This document shows, piece by piece, positions 13,201 through 27,323 of a stretch of DNA of 64,000 nt. The translations under genes were made by a program, and so were the position numbers. Under the pieces are notes generated by a model. It was not told the DNA's origin. It made no database searches and saw only the letters and a program-made list of their open reading frames with translations. Source of the stretch: Arctopsyche grandis (lineage: Eukaryota; Arthropoda; Insecta; Trichoptera; Hydropsychidae); contig NC_135367.1 of NCBI RefSeq assembly GCF_051622035.1, positions 13,568,501 to 13,632,500 on the forward strand, read 5' to 3'. Numbering within the stretch: the first letter of the stretch is position 1; each line of letters starts with the position of its first letter.

Positions 13201-16200
13201 TTGGGCTACGTTTGGTGAGGTTTGCGAGTTTTGTGGATATTATTGCACTGTCGAATTCTTTTTATCCGGTGATGGTTAGGTTAGGTTGGGTAAGGTTAGC
13301 GAGTTTTGTGTATATTATTGAAATGTCGAATTCTTTAAATCCGGTGATGGTTAGGTTAGGTTGGGTTAGGTTAGCGAGTTTTGTGTATATTTTTGCAATG
13401 TTGAATTCTTAAAATCTGGTGGTGGTTAGGTTAGATTGGGATAGGTTTGGTGAGGTTAGCGAGTTTTGTGTATATTATTGCACTGTTGAATTCTTTAAAT
13501 CCGGTGATGGTTAGGTTAGGTTGGGTTAGGTTTGGTGAGGTTAGCGATTTTTATGTATATTATTGCAATGTCGAATTCTTTGAATCCGGAGATGGTTAGG
13601 TTAGGTTGGGTTAGGTTAGCGAGATTTGTGTATATTATTGCAATGTCAAATTCGTTCAATCCGGTGATGGTTAGGTTAGGTTGGGTTAGGTAAGCGAGTT
13701 TTGTGTATATTTTTGCAATGTCGAATTCTTAAAATCCGGTGGTGGTTAGGTTAAGATGGTAAGGTTAGGTTGGGTAACGTTTGGTGAGGTAAGCGAGATT
13801 TGTGCATATTTTTGCAATGTCGAATTCCTTAAATCCGATGATGGATAGGTTAGGTTGGGTTACGTTTGGTGAGGTAAGCGAGTTTTGTGTATATTATTGC
13901 ACTGTTGAATTCTTTAAATCTTGTGATGGTTAGGTTAGGTTGGGTTACGTTTGGTGAGGTATGCGAGTTTTGTGTATATTACTGCAATTTCGAATTCGTT
14001 AAATCAGGTGATGGTTAGGTTAGGTTAGGTTAGGATAGCGAGTTTTGTGTATATTATTGCAATGTCGAATTCTTTAAATTCGGTAATGGTTAAGTTAGGT
14101 TGGGTTACATTTGGTGAGGTTTGCGTGTTTTGTGTATATTTTTGTAATGCCAAATTATTTAAATCCGGTAATGGTTAGGTTAGGTTGGGTTACGTTTAGT
14201 GAAGTAAGCGAGTTTTGTATATATTATTTCACTGTTGAATTCTTTAAATCTGGTGATTGTTAGGTTAGGTTGCGTTACGTTTGGTGAGGTAAGCGTGTTT
14301 TGTGGATATTATTGCAATGTCGAATTCATTAAATCCGGTGATGGTTACGTTAGGTTGGGTTAGGTAAGCGAGTTTTGTGTATATTATTGCAATGTCGAAT
14401 TCTTTAAATCCGGTGATGGTTAGGTTAGGTTGGGTTACGTTTGGTGAGGTAAGCGAGTTTTGTGTATATTAATGCACTGTTGAATTCTTTAAATCCGGTG
14501 ATGGTTAGGTTTGGTTGGGTTACGTTTGGTGAGGTATGCGAGTTTTGTGTATATTATTGCACTGTCGAATTCTTTAAATCCAGTGATGGTTAGGTTAGGT
14601 TGGGTTACGTTTGGTGAGGTAAGCGAGTTTTGTGTATATTATTGCAATAATAAATTCCTTTAATCCGGTGATGGTTAGGTTAGGTTGGGTTACGTTTGGT
14701 GAGGTTTGCGAGATTTGTGCATATTTTTGCAATGTCGAATTCCTTAAATCCGGTAATGGATAGGTTAGGTTGGGTTACGTTTGGTGAGGTAAGCGAGTTT
14801 TGTGTATATTATTGCACTGTTGAATTCTTTAAATCTTGTGATGGTTAGGTTAGGTTGGGTTACGTTTGGTGAGGTATGCGAGTTTTGTGTATATTATTGC
14901 AATTTCGAATTCTTTAAATCAGGTGATGGTTAGGTTAGGTTGGGTTAGGTTAGCGAGTTTTGTGTTTATTATTGAAATGTCGAATTCTTAAAATCCGGTG
15001 TTGGTTAGGTTAGGTTGGGTTAGGATTGGTGAGGTTTGCAAGTTTTGTGGATACTATTGCAATGTCGAATTCTTTAAAACCGGTGATGGTTAGGTTAGGT
15101 TGGGTTACGTTTGGTGAGGTTTGCGAGTTTTGTGGATATTTTTGCACTGTGTAATTCTTTTCATCCGGTGATGGTTAGGTTAGGTTGGGTAAGGTTAACG
15201 AGTTTTGTGTATATTATTGAAATGTCGAATTCTTTAAATCCGGTGATGGTTAGGTTAGGTTGGGTTAGGTTAGCGAGTTTTGTGTATATTTTTGCAATGT
15301 CGAATTCTTAAAATCCGGTGGTGGTTAGGTTAGATTGGTATAGGTTTGGTGAGGTTTGCTAGTTTTTGGATATTATTGCAATGTCGAATTCTTTAAATCC
15401 GGTGATGGTTAGGTTAGGTTGGGTTAGGTTTGGTGAGGTAAGCGATTTTTATGTATATAATTGCAATGTCGAATTCTTTGAATCCGGAGATGGTTAGGTT
15501 AGGTTGGGTTAAGTAAGCGAGTTTTGTGTATATTATTGCAATGTCGAATTCTTAAAATCCGGTGATGGTAAGGTTAGATTGGGATAGGTTTGGTGAGGTT
15601 TGCTAGTTTTGTGGATATTATTGCAATGTCGAATTTTTTAAATCCGGTGATGGTTAGGTTAGGTTGGGTTAAGTTTGGTGAGGTTTGCGAGTTTTGTGGA
15701 TATTATAGCAATTTGGAATTCTTTAAATCAGGTGATGGTTAGGTTAGGTTGGGTTAGGTTAGCGAGTTTTGTGTATATTATTGAAATGTCGAATTCTTAA
15801 AATCCGGTGATGGTTAGGTTAAGTTGGGTTAGGATTGGTGACGTTTGCGAGTTTTGTGGATACTATTGCATTGTCGAATTCTTTAAATTCGGTGATGGTA
15901 AGGTTAGGTTGGGTTACGTTTGGTGAGGTTTGCGAGTTTTGTGGATATTATTGCAATGTCAAATTTTGTTTATATTATTGCAATGTCGAATTCTTTAAAT
16001 CCGGTGATGGTTAGGTTAGGTTGGGTTACGTTTGGTGAGGTTTGCGAGTTTTGTGGATATTATTGCCCTGTCGAATTCTTTTAATCCGGTGATGGTTAGG
16101 TTAGGTTGGGTAAGGTGAGCGAGTTTTGTGTATATTATTGAAATGTCGAATTCTTTAAATCCGGTGATGGTTAGGTTAGGTTGGGTTAGGTTAGCGAGTT

Positions 16201-19200
16201 TTGTGTATATTTTTGCAATGTTGAATTCTTAAAATTTGGTGCTGGTTAGGTAAGATTGGGATGGGTTTGGTGAGGTTAGCGAGTTTTGTGTATATTATTG
16301 CACTGTTGAATTCTTTAAATCCGGTGATGGTTAGGTTAGGTTGGGTTAGGTTTGGTGAGGTTAGCGATTTTTATGTATATTATTGCAATGTCGAATTCTT
16401 TGAATCCGGAGATGGTTAGGTTAGGTTGGGTTAGGTTAGCGAGTTTTGTGTATATTATTGCAATGTCAAATTCGTTCAATCCGGTGATGGTTAAGTTAGG
16501 TTGGGTTAGGTTAGCGAGTTTTGTGTATATTATTGCAATGTCAAATTCGTTAAATCCGGTGATGGTTAGGTTAGGTTGGGTTAGGTTAGCGAGTTTTGTG
16601 TATATTATTGCAATGTCGAATTCTTAAAATCCGGTGATGGTTAGGTTAGATTGGCATAGGTTTGGTGAGGTTTGTTAGTTTCGTAGATATTATTGCAATG
16701 TCGAATTCTTTAAATCCGGTGATGGTTAGGTTAGGTTGGGTTAGGTAAGCGAGTTTTGTGTATATTATTGCAATGACGAATTCTTTTAATCCGGTGATGG
16801 TTAGGTTAGGTTGGGTTACGTTTGGAGAGGTTTGCGAGTTTTGTGGATATTATAGCAATTTCGAATTCTTTAAATCAGGTGATGGTTAGGTTTGGTTGGG
16901 TTAGGTTAGCGAGTTTTGTGTATATTATTGAAATGTCGAATTCTTAAAATCCGGTGATGGTTAGGTTAGGTTGGGTTAGGATTGGTGAGGTTTGCGAGTT
17001 TTGTGGATACTATTGCAATGTCGAATTCTTTAAATCCGGTGATGATTAGGTTAGGTTTGTTTGTTTGGTGAGGTTTGCGAGTTTTATGGACATTATTGCA
17101 TTGTCGAATTCTTTAAATTCGGTGATGGTAAGGTTAGGTTGGGTTAGGATAACGAGTTTTGTTTATATTATTGCAATGTCGAATTCTTTAAATCCGGTGA
17201 TGGTAAGGTTAGGTTGGGTTACGTTTGGTGAGGTTTGCGAGTTTTGTGGATATTATTGCACTGTCGAATTATTTTAATCCGGTGATGGTTAGGTTAGGTT
17301 GGGTTACGTTTGGTGAGGTTTGCGAGTTTTGTGGATATTATTGCAATGTCGAATTCTTTAAATCCGGTGATGGTTAGGTTAGGTTAGGTTACGTTTGGTG
17401 AGGTTTGCGAGTTCTGTGGATATTAAAGCAATTTGGAATTCTTTAAATCAGGTGATGGTTAGGTTAGGTTGGGTTAGGTTAGCGAGTTTTGTGTATATTA
17501 TTGAAATGTCGAATTCTTAAAATCCGGTGATGGTTAGGTTAAGTTGGGCTAGGATTGGTGAGGTTTGCGAGTTTTGTGGATACTATGGCAATGTCGATTT
17601 CTTTAAATCTGGTGATGGTTAGGTTAGGTTTGTTTTTTTGGTGAGGTTTGCGAGTTTTGTGGATATTATTGCAATGTCGAATTCATTAAATCCGGTGATG
17701 GTTAGGTTAGGTTGGGTTAGGTTAGCGAGTTTTGTGTATATTATTGCAATGTCGAATTCTTAAAATCCGGTGATGGTTAGGTTAGATTGGCATAGGTTTG
17801 GTGAGGTTTGTTAGTTTTGTGTATATTATTGAAATGTCGAATTCTTTAAATTCGGTGATGGTAAGGTTAGGTTGGGTTAGGATAGCGAGTTTTGTTTATA
17901 TTATTGCAATGTCGAATTCTTTAAATCCGGTGATGGTTAGGTTAGGTTGGGTTACGTTTGGTGAGGTTTGCGAGTTTTGTGGATATTATTGCACTGTCGA
18001 ATTCTTTTTATCCGGTGATGGTTAGGTTAGGTTGGGTAAGGTTAGCGAGTTTTGTGTATATTATTGAAATGTCGAATTCTTTAAATCCGGTGATGGTTAG
18101 GTTAGGTTGGGTTAGGTTAGCGAGTTTTGTGTATATTATTGAAATGTCGAATTCTTTAAATCCGGTGATGGTTAGGTTAGGTTGGGTTAGGATTGGCGAG
18201 GTTTGCGAGTTTTGTGGATACTATTGCAATTTCGAATTCTTTAAATCAGGTGATAGTTAGGTTAGGTTGGGTTAGGTTAGCGAGTTTTGTGTATATTATT
18301 GAAATGTCGAATTCTTAAAATCCAGTGATGGTTAGGTTAAGTTGGGTTAGGATTGGTGAGGTTTGCGAGTTTTGTGGATACTATTGCAATGTCGATTTCT
18401 TTAAATCCGGTGATGGTTAGGTTAGGTTGGTTTGTTTGGTTAGGTTTGCGAGTTTTGTGGATATTATAGCAATTTGGAATTCTTTAAATCAGGTGATGGT
18501 TAGGTTAGGTTGGGTAAGGTTAGCGAGTTTTGTGTATATTATTGAAATGTCGAAATCTTTAAATCCGGTGATTGTTAGGTTAGGTTGGGTTAGGTTAGCG
18601 AGTTTTGTGTATATTATTGAAATGTCGAATTCTTTAAATCCGGTGATGGTTAGGTAAGGTTGGGTTAGGATTGGTGAGGTTTGCGAGTTTTGTGGATACT
18701 ATTGCAATGTCGAATTCTTCAAATCCGGTGATGGTTAGGTTAGGTTTGTTTGTTTGGTGAGGTTTGCGAGTTTTGTGGATATTATTGCGTTGTCGAATTC
18801 TTTAAATTCGGTGATGGTTAGGTTAGATTGGGTTAGGATAGCGAGTTTTGTTTATATTATTGCAATGTCGAATTCTTTAAATCCGGTGATGGTTAGGTTA
18901 GGTTGGGTTAGGTAAGCGAGTTTTGTGTATATTATTGCAATGACGAATTCTTTTAATCCGGTGATGGTTAGGTTAGGTTGGGTTACGTTTGGAGAGGTTT
19001 GCGAGTTTTGTGGATATTATAGCAATTTCGAATTCTTTAAATCAGGTGATGGTTAGGTTTGGTTGGGTTAGGTTAGCGAGTTTTGTGTATATTATTGAAA
19101 TGTCGAATTCTTAAAATCCGGTGATGGTTAGGTTAGGTTGGGTTAGGATTGGTGTGGTTTGCGAGTTTTGTGGATACTATTGCAATGTCGAATTCTTTAA

Positions 19201-22200
19201 ATCCGGTGATGATTAGGTTAGGTTTGTTTGTTTGGTGAGGTTTGCGAGTTTTATGGACATTATTGCATTGTCGAATTCTTTAACTTCGGTGATGGTAAGG
19301 TTAGGTTGGGTTAGGATAACGAGTTTTGTTTATATTATTGCAATGTCGAATTCTTTAAATCCGGTGATGGTAAGGTTAGGTTGGGTTACGTTTGGTGAGG
19401 TTTGCGAGTTTTGTGGATATTATTGCACTGTCGAATTATTTTAATCCGGTGATGGTTAGGTTAGGTTGGGTAACGTTTGGTGAGGTTTGCGAGTTTTGTG
19501 GATATTATTGCACTGTCGAATTCTTTTAATCCGGTGATGGTTAGGTTAGGTTGGGTTACGTTTAGTGACGTTTGCGAGTTTTGTGGATATTATAGCAATT
19601 TCGAATTCTTTAAATCAGGTGATGGTTAGGTTAGGTTGGGTTAGGTTTGCGAGTTTTGTGTATATTATTGATATGTCGAATTCTTAAAATCCGGTGATGG
19701 TTAGGTTAGGTTGGGTTAGGATTGGTGAGGTTTGCGAGTTTTGTGGATACTATTGCAATGTCGAATTCTTTAAATCCGGTGATGGTTAGGTTAGGTTAGG
19801 TTACGTTTGGTGAGGTTTGCGAGTTCTGTGGATATTATAGCAATTCGGAATTCTTTAAATCAGGTGATGGTTAGGTTAGGTTGGGTTAGGTTAGCGAGTT
19901 TTGTGTATATTATTGAAATGTCGAATTCTTAAAATCCGGTGATGGTTAGGTTAAGTTGGGCTAGGATTGGTGAGGTTTGCGAGTTTTGTGGATACTATGG
20001 CAATGTCGATTTCTTTAAATCCGGTGATGGTTAGGTTAGGTTGGGTTACGTTTGGTGAGGTTTGCGAGTTTTGTGGATATTATTGCACTGTTGAATTCTT
20101 TTAATCCGGTGATGGTTAGGTTAGGTTGGGTTAGGTTAGCGAGTTTTGTGTATATTTTTGCAATGTCGAATTCTTAAATTCCGGTGGTGGTTAGGTTAGG
20201 TTGGGTTACGTTTGGTGAGGTTTGCGAGTTTTGTGGATATTATTGCACTGTCGAATTCTTTTTATCCGGTGATGGTTAGGTTAGGTTGGGTAAGGTTAGC
20301 GAGTTTTGTGTATATTTTTGCAATGTTGAATTCTTAAAATCTGGTGGTGGTTAGGTTAGATTGGGATAGGTTTGGTGAGGTTAGCGAGTTTTGTGTATAT
20401 TATTGCACTGTTGAATTCTTTAAATCCGGTGATGGTTAGGTTAGGTTGGGTTACATTTGGGGAGGTTTGCGAGTTTTGTGGATATTATAGCAATTTGGAA
20501 TTCTTTAAATCAGGGGATGGTTAGGTTAGGTTGGGTTAGGTTAGCGAGTTTTGTGGATACTATTGCAATGTCGAATTCTTTAAATCCGGTGATGGTTAGG
20601 TAAGGTTGGGTTAGGTTTGGTGAGGTTTGCTAGTTTTGTGGATATTATTGCAATGTCGAATTCTTTAAATCCGGTGATGGTTAGGTTAGGTTGGGTTAGG
20701 TTAGCGAGTTTTGTGTATATTATTGAAATGTCGAATTCTTTAAATCCGGTGGTGGTTAGGTTAGGTTGGGTTACGTTTGGTGATGTTTGCGAGTTTTGGG
20801 GATATTATTGCACTGTCGAATTCTTTAAATCCGGTGATGGTTAGGTTTGCGAGTTTTGTTTATATTATTGCAATGTCGAATTCTTTAAATCCGGTGATGG
20901 TTAGGTTAGGTTTGGTTACGTTTGGTGATGTTTGCGAGTTTTGTGGATATTATTGCACTGTCGAATTCATTAAATCCGGTGATGGTTAGGTTAGGTTGGG
21001 TTAGGTTTGCGAGTTTTGTTTATATTATTGCAATGTCGAATTCTTTAAATCCGGTGAAGGTTAGGTTAGCGAGTTGTGTGTATATTATTGCAATGTCGAA
21101 TTCTTTAAATCCGGTGATGGTTAGGTAAGGTTGGGTTAGGTTTGGTGAGGTTTGCTAGTTTTGTGGATATTATTGCAATGTCGAATTCTTTAAATCCGGT
21201 GATGGTTAGGTTAGGTTGGGTTAGGTTAGCGAGTTTTGTGTATATTATTGAAATGTCGAATTCTTTAAATCCGGTGGTGGTTAGGTTAGGTTGGGTTAGG
21301 ATTGGTTAGGTTTGCGAGTTTAGTGGATATTATTGCAATGTCGAATTCTTTAAATCCGGTGATGGTTAGGTTAGGTTGGTTTGTTTGGTGAGGTTTGCGA
21401 GTTTTGTGGATATTATTGCAGTGTCTTATTCTTTTATTTCGGTGATGGTTTGGTTAGGTTGGGTTTGGATAGCGAGTTTTGTGGATATTATTGCATTGTC
21501 GAATTCTTTAAATTCGGTGATGGTAAGGTTAGGTTGGGTTAGGATAGCGAGTTTTGTTTATATTATTGCAATGTCGAATTCTTTAAATCCGGTGATGGTT
21601 AGGTTAGGTTGGGTTACGTTTGGTGATGTTTGCGAGTTTTGGGGATATTATTGCACTGTCGAATTCTTTAAATCCGGTGATGGTTAGGTTTGCGAGTTTT
21701 GTTTATATTATTGCAATGTCGAATTCTTTAAATCCGGTGATGGTTAGGTTAGGTTGGGTTACGTTTGGTGAGGTTTGCGAGTTTTGTGGATATTATTGCA
21801 CTGTCGAATTCTTTTTATCCGGTGATGGTTAGGTTAGGTTGGGTAAGGTTAGCGAGTTTTGTGTATATTATTGAAATGTCGAATTCTTTAAATCCGGTGA
21901 TGGTTAGGTTAGCGAGTTTTGTGTATATTATTGCAATTTCAAATTCGTTAAATCCGGTGATGGTTAGGTTAGGTTGGGTTAGGTTAGCGAGTTTTGTGTA
22001 TATTTTGCAATGTCGAATTCTTAAAATCCGGTGGTGGTTAGGTTTAGATTGGGATAGGTTTGGTGAGGTTAGCGAGTTTTGTGTATATAATTGCACTGTG
22101 AATTCTTTAAATCCGGTGATGGTTAGGTAAGGTTGGGTTAGGTTTGGTGAGGTTAGCGATTTTAATGAATATTATTGCAATGTCGAATTCTTTGAATCCG

Positions 22201-25200
22201 GAGATGGTTAGGTTAGGTTGGGTTAGGTTAGCGAGTTTTGTGTATATTATTGCAATGTCAAATTCGTTAAATCCGGTGATGGTTAGGTTAGGTTGGGTTA
22301 GGTTAGCGAGTTTTGTGTATATTATTGCAATGTCGAATTCTTAAAATCCGGTGATGGTTAGGTTAGGTTGGTTTGTTTGGTGAGGTTTGCGAGTTTTGTG
22401 GATATTATTGCATTGTCGACTTCCTTAAATTCGGTGATGGTTAGGTTAGGTTTGGTTACGTTTGGTGATGTTTGCGAGTTTTGTGGATATTATTGCACTG
22501 TCGAATTCATTAAATCCGGTGATGGTTAGGTTAGGTTGGGTTAGGTTTGCGAGTTTTGTTTATATTATTGCAATGTCGAATTCTTTAAATCCGGTGATGG
22601 TTAGGTTAGGTTTGGTTACGTTTGGTGATGTTTGCGAGTTTTGTGGATATTATTGCACTGTCGAATTCATTAAATCCGGTGATGGTTAGGTTAGGTTGGG
22701 TTAGGTTTGCGAGTTTTGTTTATATTATTGCAATGTCGAATTCTTTAAATCCGGTGATGGTTAGGTTAGCGAGTTGTGTGTATATTATTGCAATGTCGAA
22801 TTCTTTAAATCCGGTGATGGTTAGGTAAGGTTGGGTTAGGTTTGGTGAGGTTTGCTAGTTTTGTGGATATTATTGCAATGTCGAATTCTTTAAATCCGGT
22901 GATGGTTAGGTTAGGTTGGGTTAGGTTAGCGAGTTTTGTGTATATTATTGAAATGTCGAATTCTTTAAATCCGGTGGTGGTTAGGTTAGGTTGGGTTAGG
23001 ATTGGTTAGGTTTGCGAGTTTAGTGGATATTATTGCAATGTCGAATTCTTTAAATCCGGTGATGGTTAGGTTAGGTTGGTTTGTTTGGTGAGGTTTGCGA
23101 GTTTTGTGGATATTATTGTAGTGTCTTATTCTTTTATTTCGGTGATGGTTTGGTTAGGTTGGGTTAGGAGAGCGAGTTTTGTTTATATTATTGCAATGTC
23201 GAATTCTTCAAATCCGGAGATGGTTAGGTTAGGTTGTGTTACGTTTGGTGAGGTAAGCGAGTTTTGTGTATATTATTGCAATGTCGTATTCTTTAAATCC
23301 GGTGATGGATAGGTTAGGTTGGGTTAGGTTAGCGAGTTTTGTGTATATTGTGTTTTGTGGATATTATTGCAATGTCGAATTCTTTAAATCCGGTGATGGT
23401 AAGGTAAGGTTGGGTTAGGAGAGCGAGTTTTGTTTATATTATTGCAATGTCGAATTCTTTAAATCCGGTGATGGTTAGGTTAGGTTGGGTTACGTTTGGT
23501 GAGGTTTGCGAGTTTTGTGGATATTATTGCACTGTTGAATTCTTTTAATCCGGTGATGGTTAGGTTAGGTTGGGTTAGGTTAGCGAGTTTTGTGTATATT
23601 TTTGCAATGTCGAATTCTTAAATTCCGGTGGTGGTTAGGTTAGATTGGGATAGGTTTGGTGAGGTTAGCGAGTTTTGTGTATATTATTGCACTGTTGAAT
23701 TCTTTAAATCCGGTGATGGTAAAGTTAGGTTGGGTTAGGTTTGGTGAGGTTAGCGAGTTTTATGTATATTATTGCAATGTCGAATTCTTTAAATCCGGTG
23801 ATGGTTAGGTTAGGTTGGGTTAGGTTAGCGAGTTTTGTGTATATTATTGCAATTTCAAATTCGTTAAATCCGGTGATGGTTAGGTTAGGTTGGGTTAGGT
23901 TAGCGAGTTTTGTGTATATTTTTGCAATGTCGAATTCTCAAAATCCGGTGGTGGTTAGGTTAGATTGGGATAGGTTTGGTTAGGTTAGCGATTTTTATGT
24001 ATATTATTGCAATGTCGAATTCTTTAAATCCGGTGATGGTTAGGTTAGGTTGGGTTACGTTTGGTGAGGTTTGCGAATTTTGTGGATATTATAGCAATTT
24101 CGAATTCTTTAAATCAGGTGATGGTTAGGTTAGGTTGGGTTAGGTTAGCGAGTTTTGTGTATATTATTGAAATGTCGAATTCTTTAAATCCGGTGATGGT
24201 TAGGTTAGGTTGGGTTAGGATTGGTGAGGTTTGCGAGTTTTGTGGATACTATTGCAATGTCGAATTCTTTAAATCCGGTGATGGTTAGGTTAGGTTGGGT
24301 TACGTTTGGTGAGGTTTGCGAGTTTTGTGGATATTATTGCATTGTCGAATTCTTTAAATTCGGTGATGGTAAGGTTAGGTTGGGTTATGATAGCGAGTTT
24401 TGTTTATATTATTGCAATGTCGAATTCTTTAATTCCGGTGATGGTTAGGTTAGGTTGGGTTACGTTTGGTGAGGTTTGCGAGTTTTGTGGATATTATTGC
24501 ACTGTCGAATTCTTTAAATCCGATGATGGTTAGGTTAGGTTGGGTTAGGTTAGCGAGTTGTGTGTATAATATTGCAATGTCGAATTCTTTAAATCCGGTG
24601 ATGGTTAGGTAATGTTGGGTTAGGTTTCGTGAGGTTTGCTAGTTTTGTGGATATTATTGCAATGTCGAATTCTTTAAATCCGGTGATGGTTAGGTTAGGT
24701 TGGGTAAGGTTTGGTGAGGTTTGCGAGTTTTGTGGATATTATAGCAATTTCGAATTCTTTAAATCAGGTGATGGTTAGGTTAGGTTGGGTTAGGTTAGCG
24801 AGTTTTGTGTATATTATTGAAATGTCGAATTCTTTTAATCCGGTGGTGGTTAGGTTAGGTTGGGTTAGGATTGGTTAGGTTTGCGAGTTTTGTGGATATT
24901 ATTGCAATGTCGAATTCTTTAAATCCGGTGATGGTTAGGTTAGGTTGGTTTGTTTGGTGAGGTTTGCGAGTTTTGTGGATATTATTGCAGTGTCTTATTC
25001 TTTTATTTCGGTGATGGTTTGGTTAGGTTGGGTTAGGATAGCGAGTTTTGTGGATATTATTGCATTGTCGAATTCTTTAAATTCGGTGATGGTAAGGTTA
25101 GGTTGGGTTAGGATAGCGAGTTTTGTTTATATTATTGCAATGTCGAATTCTTTAAATCCGGTGATGGTTAGGTTTGCGAGTTTTGTTTATATTATTGCAA

Positions 25201-26861
25201 TGTCGAATTCTTTAAATCCGGTGATGGTTAGGTTAGGTTGGGTTACGTTTGGTGAGGTTTGCGAGTTTTGTGGATATTATTGCACTGTCGAATTCTTTAA
25301 ATCCGGTGATGGTTAGGTTAGGTTGGGTTAGGTTAGCGAGTTATGTGTATATTATTGCAATGTCGAATTCTTTAAATCCGGTGATGGTTAGGTTAGGTTG
25401 GGTTACGTTTGGTGAGGTTTGCGAGTTTTGTGGATATTATTGCACTGTCGAATTCTTTAAATCCGGTGATGGTTAGGTTAGGTTGGGTTAGGTTAGCGAG
25501 TTATGTGTATATTATTGCAATGTCGAATTCTTTAAATCCGGTGATGGTTAGGTTAGCGAGTTTTGTGTATATTATTGCAATTTCAAATTCGTTAAATCCG
25601 GTGATGGTTAGGTTAGGTTGGGTTAGGTTAGCGAGTTTTGTGTATATTTTTGCAATGTCGAATTCTTAAAATCCGGTGGTGGTTAGGTTAGATTGGGATA
25701 GGTTTGGTGAGGTTAGCGATTTTTATGTATATTATTGCAATGTCGAATTCTTTAAATCCGGTGATGGTTAGGTTAGGTTGGGTTACGTTTGGTGAGGTTT
25801 GCGAGTTTTGTTGATATTATAGCAATTTGGAATTCTTTAAATCAGGTGATGGTTAGGTTAGGTTGGGTTAGGTTAGCGAGTTTTGTGTATATTATTGAAA
25901 TGTCGAATTCTTTAAATCCGGTGATGGTTAGGTTAGGTTGGGTTAGGATTGGTGAGGTTTGCGAGTTTTGTGGATACTATTGCAATGTCGAATTCTTTAA
26001 ATCCGGTGATGGTTAGGTTAGGTTGGGTTACGTTTGGTGAGGTTTGCGAGTTTTGTGGATATTATAGCAATTTGGAATTCTTTAAATCAGGTGATGGTTA
26101 GGTTAGGTTGGGTTAGGCTAGCGAGTTTTGTGTATATTATTGAAATGTCGAATTCTTTAAATCCGGTGATGGTTAGGTTAGGTTGGGTTAGGATTGGTGA
26201 GGTTTGCGAGTTTTGTGGATATTATTGCATTGTCGAATTCTTTAAATTCGGTGATGGTTAGGTTAGGTTGGGTTAGGATAGCGAGTTTTGTTTATATTAT
26301 TGCAATGTCGAATTCTTTAAATCCGGTGATGGTTAGGCTAGGTTGGGTTACGTTTGGTGAGGTTTGCGAGTTTTGTGTATATTATTGCTATGTCGAATTC
26401 TTTAAATCCGGTGATGGTTAGGTTAGGTTGGGTTACGTTTGGTGAGGTATGCGAGTTTTGTGTATATTATTTCAACTTCGAATTCGTTAAATCCGATGAT
26501 GGTTAGGTGAGGTTGGGTTAGGTTTTGTGAGGTTAGCGAGTTTTGTGTATATTATTGCAATGTCGAATTCTTTATATCCGGTGATGGTTAGGTTAGCTTG
26601 GGTTAGGTTAGCGAGTTTTGTGTATATTATTGCAATGTCGAATTCTTTAAATCCGGTGATGGTTATGTTAGGTTGGGTTACGTTTGGTGAGGTTAGCGAG
26701 TTTTGTGTATATTATTGCAATGTCGAATTCTTTAATTCCAATGATGGTTAGGTTAGGTTGGGTGAGGTTCGGTGAGGTTAGCACGTTTTGTGTATATCTT
26801 GCAATGTCGAATTCGTTAAATCCGGTTATGGTTAGGTTAGGTTGGGTTAGGTTGGGTGAGG

Positions 26862-27323
26862 TTCGAAGCGAGGGATGCCACCATGATACAGTGGCGGCAG
26901 CGGTGGGAGTCAGCTACTGGGGGGAGGTGGACGCAAAGGCTTGTCGATGACCTGAAGCAATGGTGCGGAAGGACACACGGCGACCTGAGCTATCACCTCA
27001 CCCAGTTGTTGACAGGACACGGTTGCTTCGGAACCTATCTGCACAAGATAGGGAAAGAAGCAACACCAAGCTGCCACCACTGTGAGGCAGCTGATGATGA
27101 CGCGGAGCATACATTGCTTCACTGTCCTGCGTGGGATGCCCCGAGAGAGGCCCTCAAAGCCGCGATCGGGGAGGAAACGCTATGGACGGGGATGGTGATG
27201 GGTTCCATGCTCCGCGACAGAGGGAGCTGGTCGGCTTGGGAGGCCTTTGCTGCCTCCGTGATCGGGGAGAAGTTGCAGTCCGAAAGGGAAAGGAGACGCC
27301 AGGAGCCTGCTTCTGAGTCGTAG
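26862..27323 (+). pseudogene. C-terminal fragment of LINE ORF2 (R1-clade reverse transcriptase)
   Basis: About 153 codons stay open from the satellite junction to the TAG at 27321-27323. The first codons span the junction; there is no native start because the element is 5'-truncated. Recognisable features are the WRQRWES and GRWTQRL motifs, then LTGHGCFGTYLHKIG, and the C-terminal zinc knuckle CHHCEAADDDAEHTLLHC followed by P-A-W. This order is typical of the region after the reverse transcriptase in R1 and Jockey-like LINEs. No frameshift or stop is visible, so the insertion is probably fairly recent. It makes no functional enzyme by itself because the endonuclease and catalytic polymerase domains are absent. 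Confidence 0.85.

Larger units (their letters stand above)
1..26863 (+). repeat. Telomere-pentamer-containing satellite array
   Basis: This is a continuous head-to-tail tandem array that begins before the window. Each unit has a tract of TTAGG-like pentamers (GGTTAGGTTAGGTTGGGTTA and variants), then a conserved block containing GCGAGTTTTGTG, ATATTATTGCA, TGTCGAATTC and TTTAAATCCGGTGATG. Three lengths dominate: 85 bp (with an extra CGTTTGGTGA), 75 bp and 60 bp (lacking 15 bp of pentamers). Nearly every unit has an EcoRI site. All copies have the same orientation, with the TTAGG strand on plus. About 330-340 units are present. The 75-bp unit is a multiple of three, so spurious open frames of 66-123 codons appear throughout; they end at unit-length changes and have no start or splice logic. 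The array is probably heterochromatic, subtelomeric or pericentromeric, which is inference. Confidence 0.97.

Noticed and set aside
813-26751. Dozens of 66-123 codon open frames with MVRLGWVRLASFVYII-type translations
   Set aside because: They come from satellite units whose 75-bp length is a multiple of three. They end wherever an 85-bp unit shifts the frame and have no gene structure.
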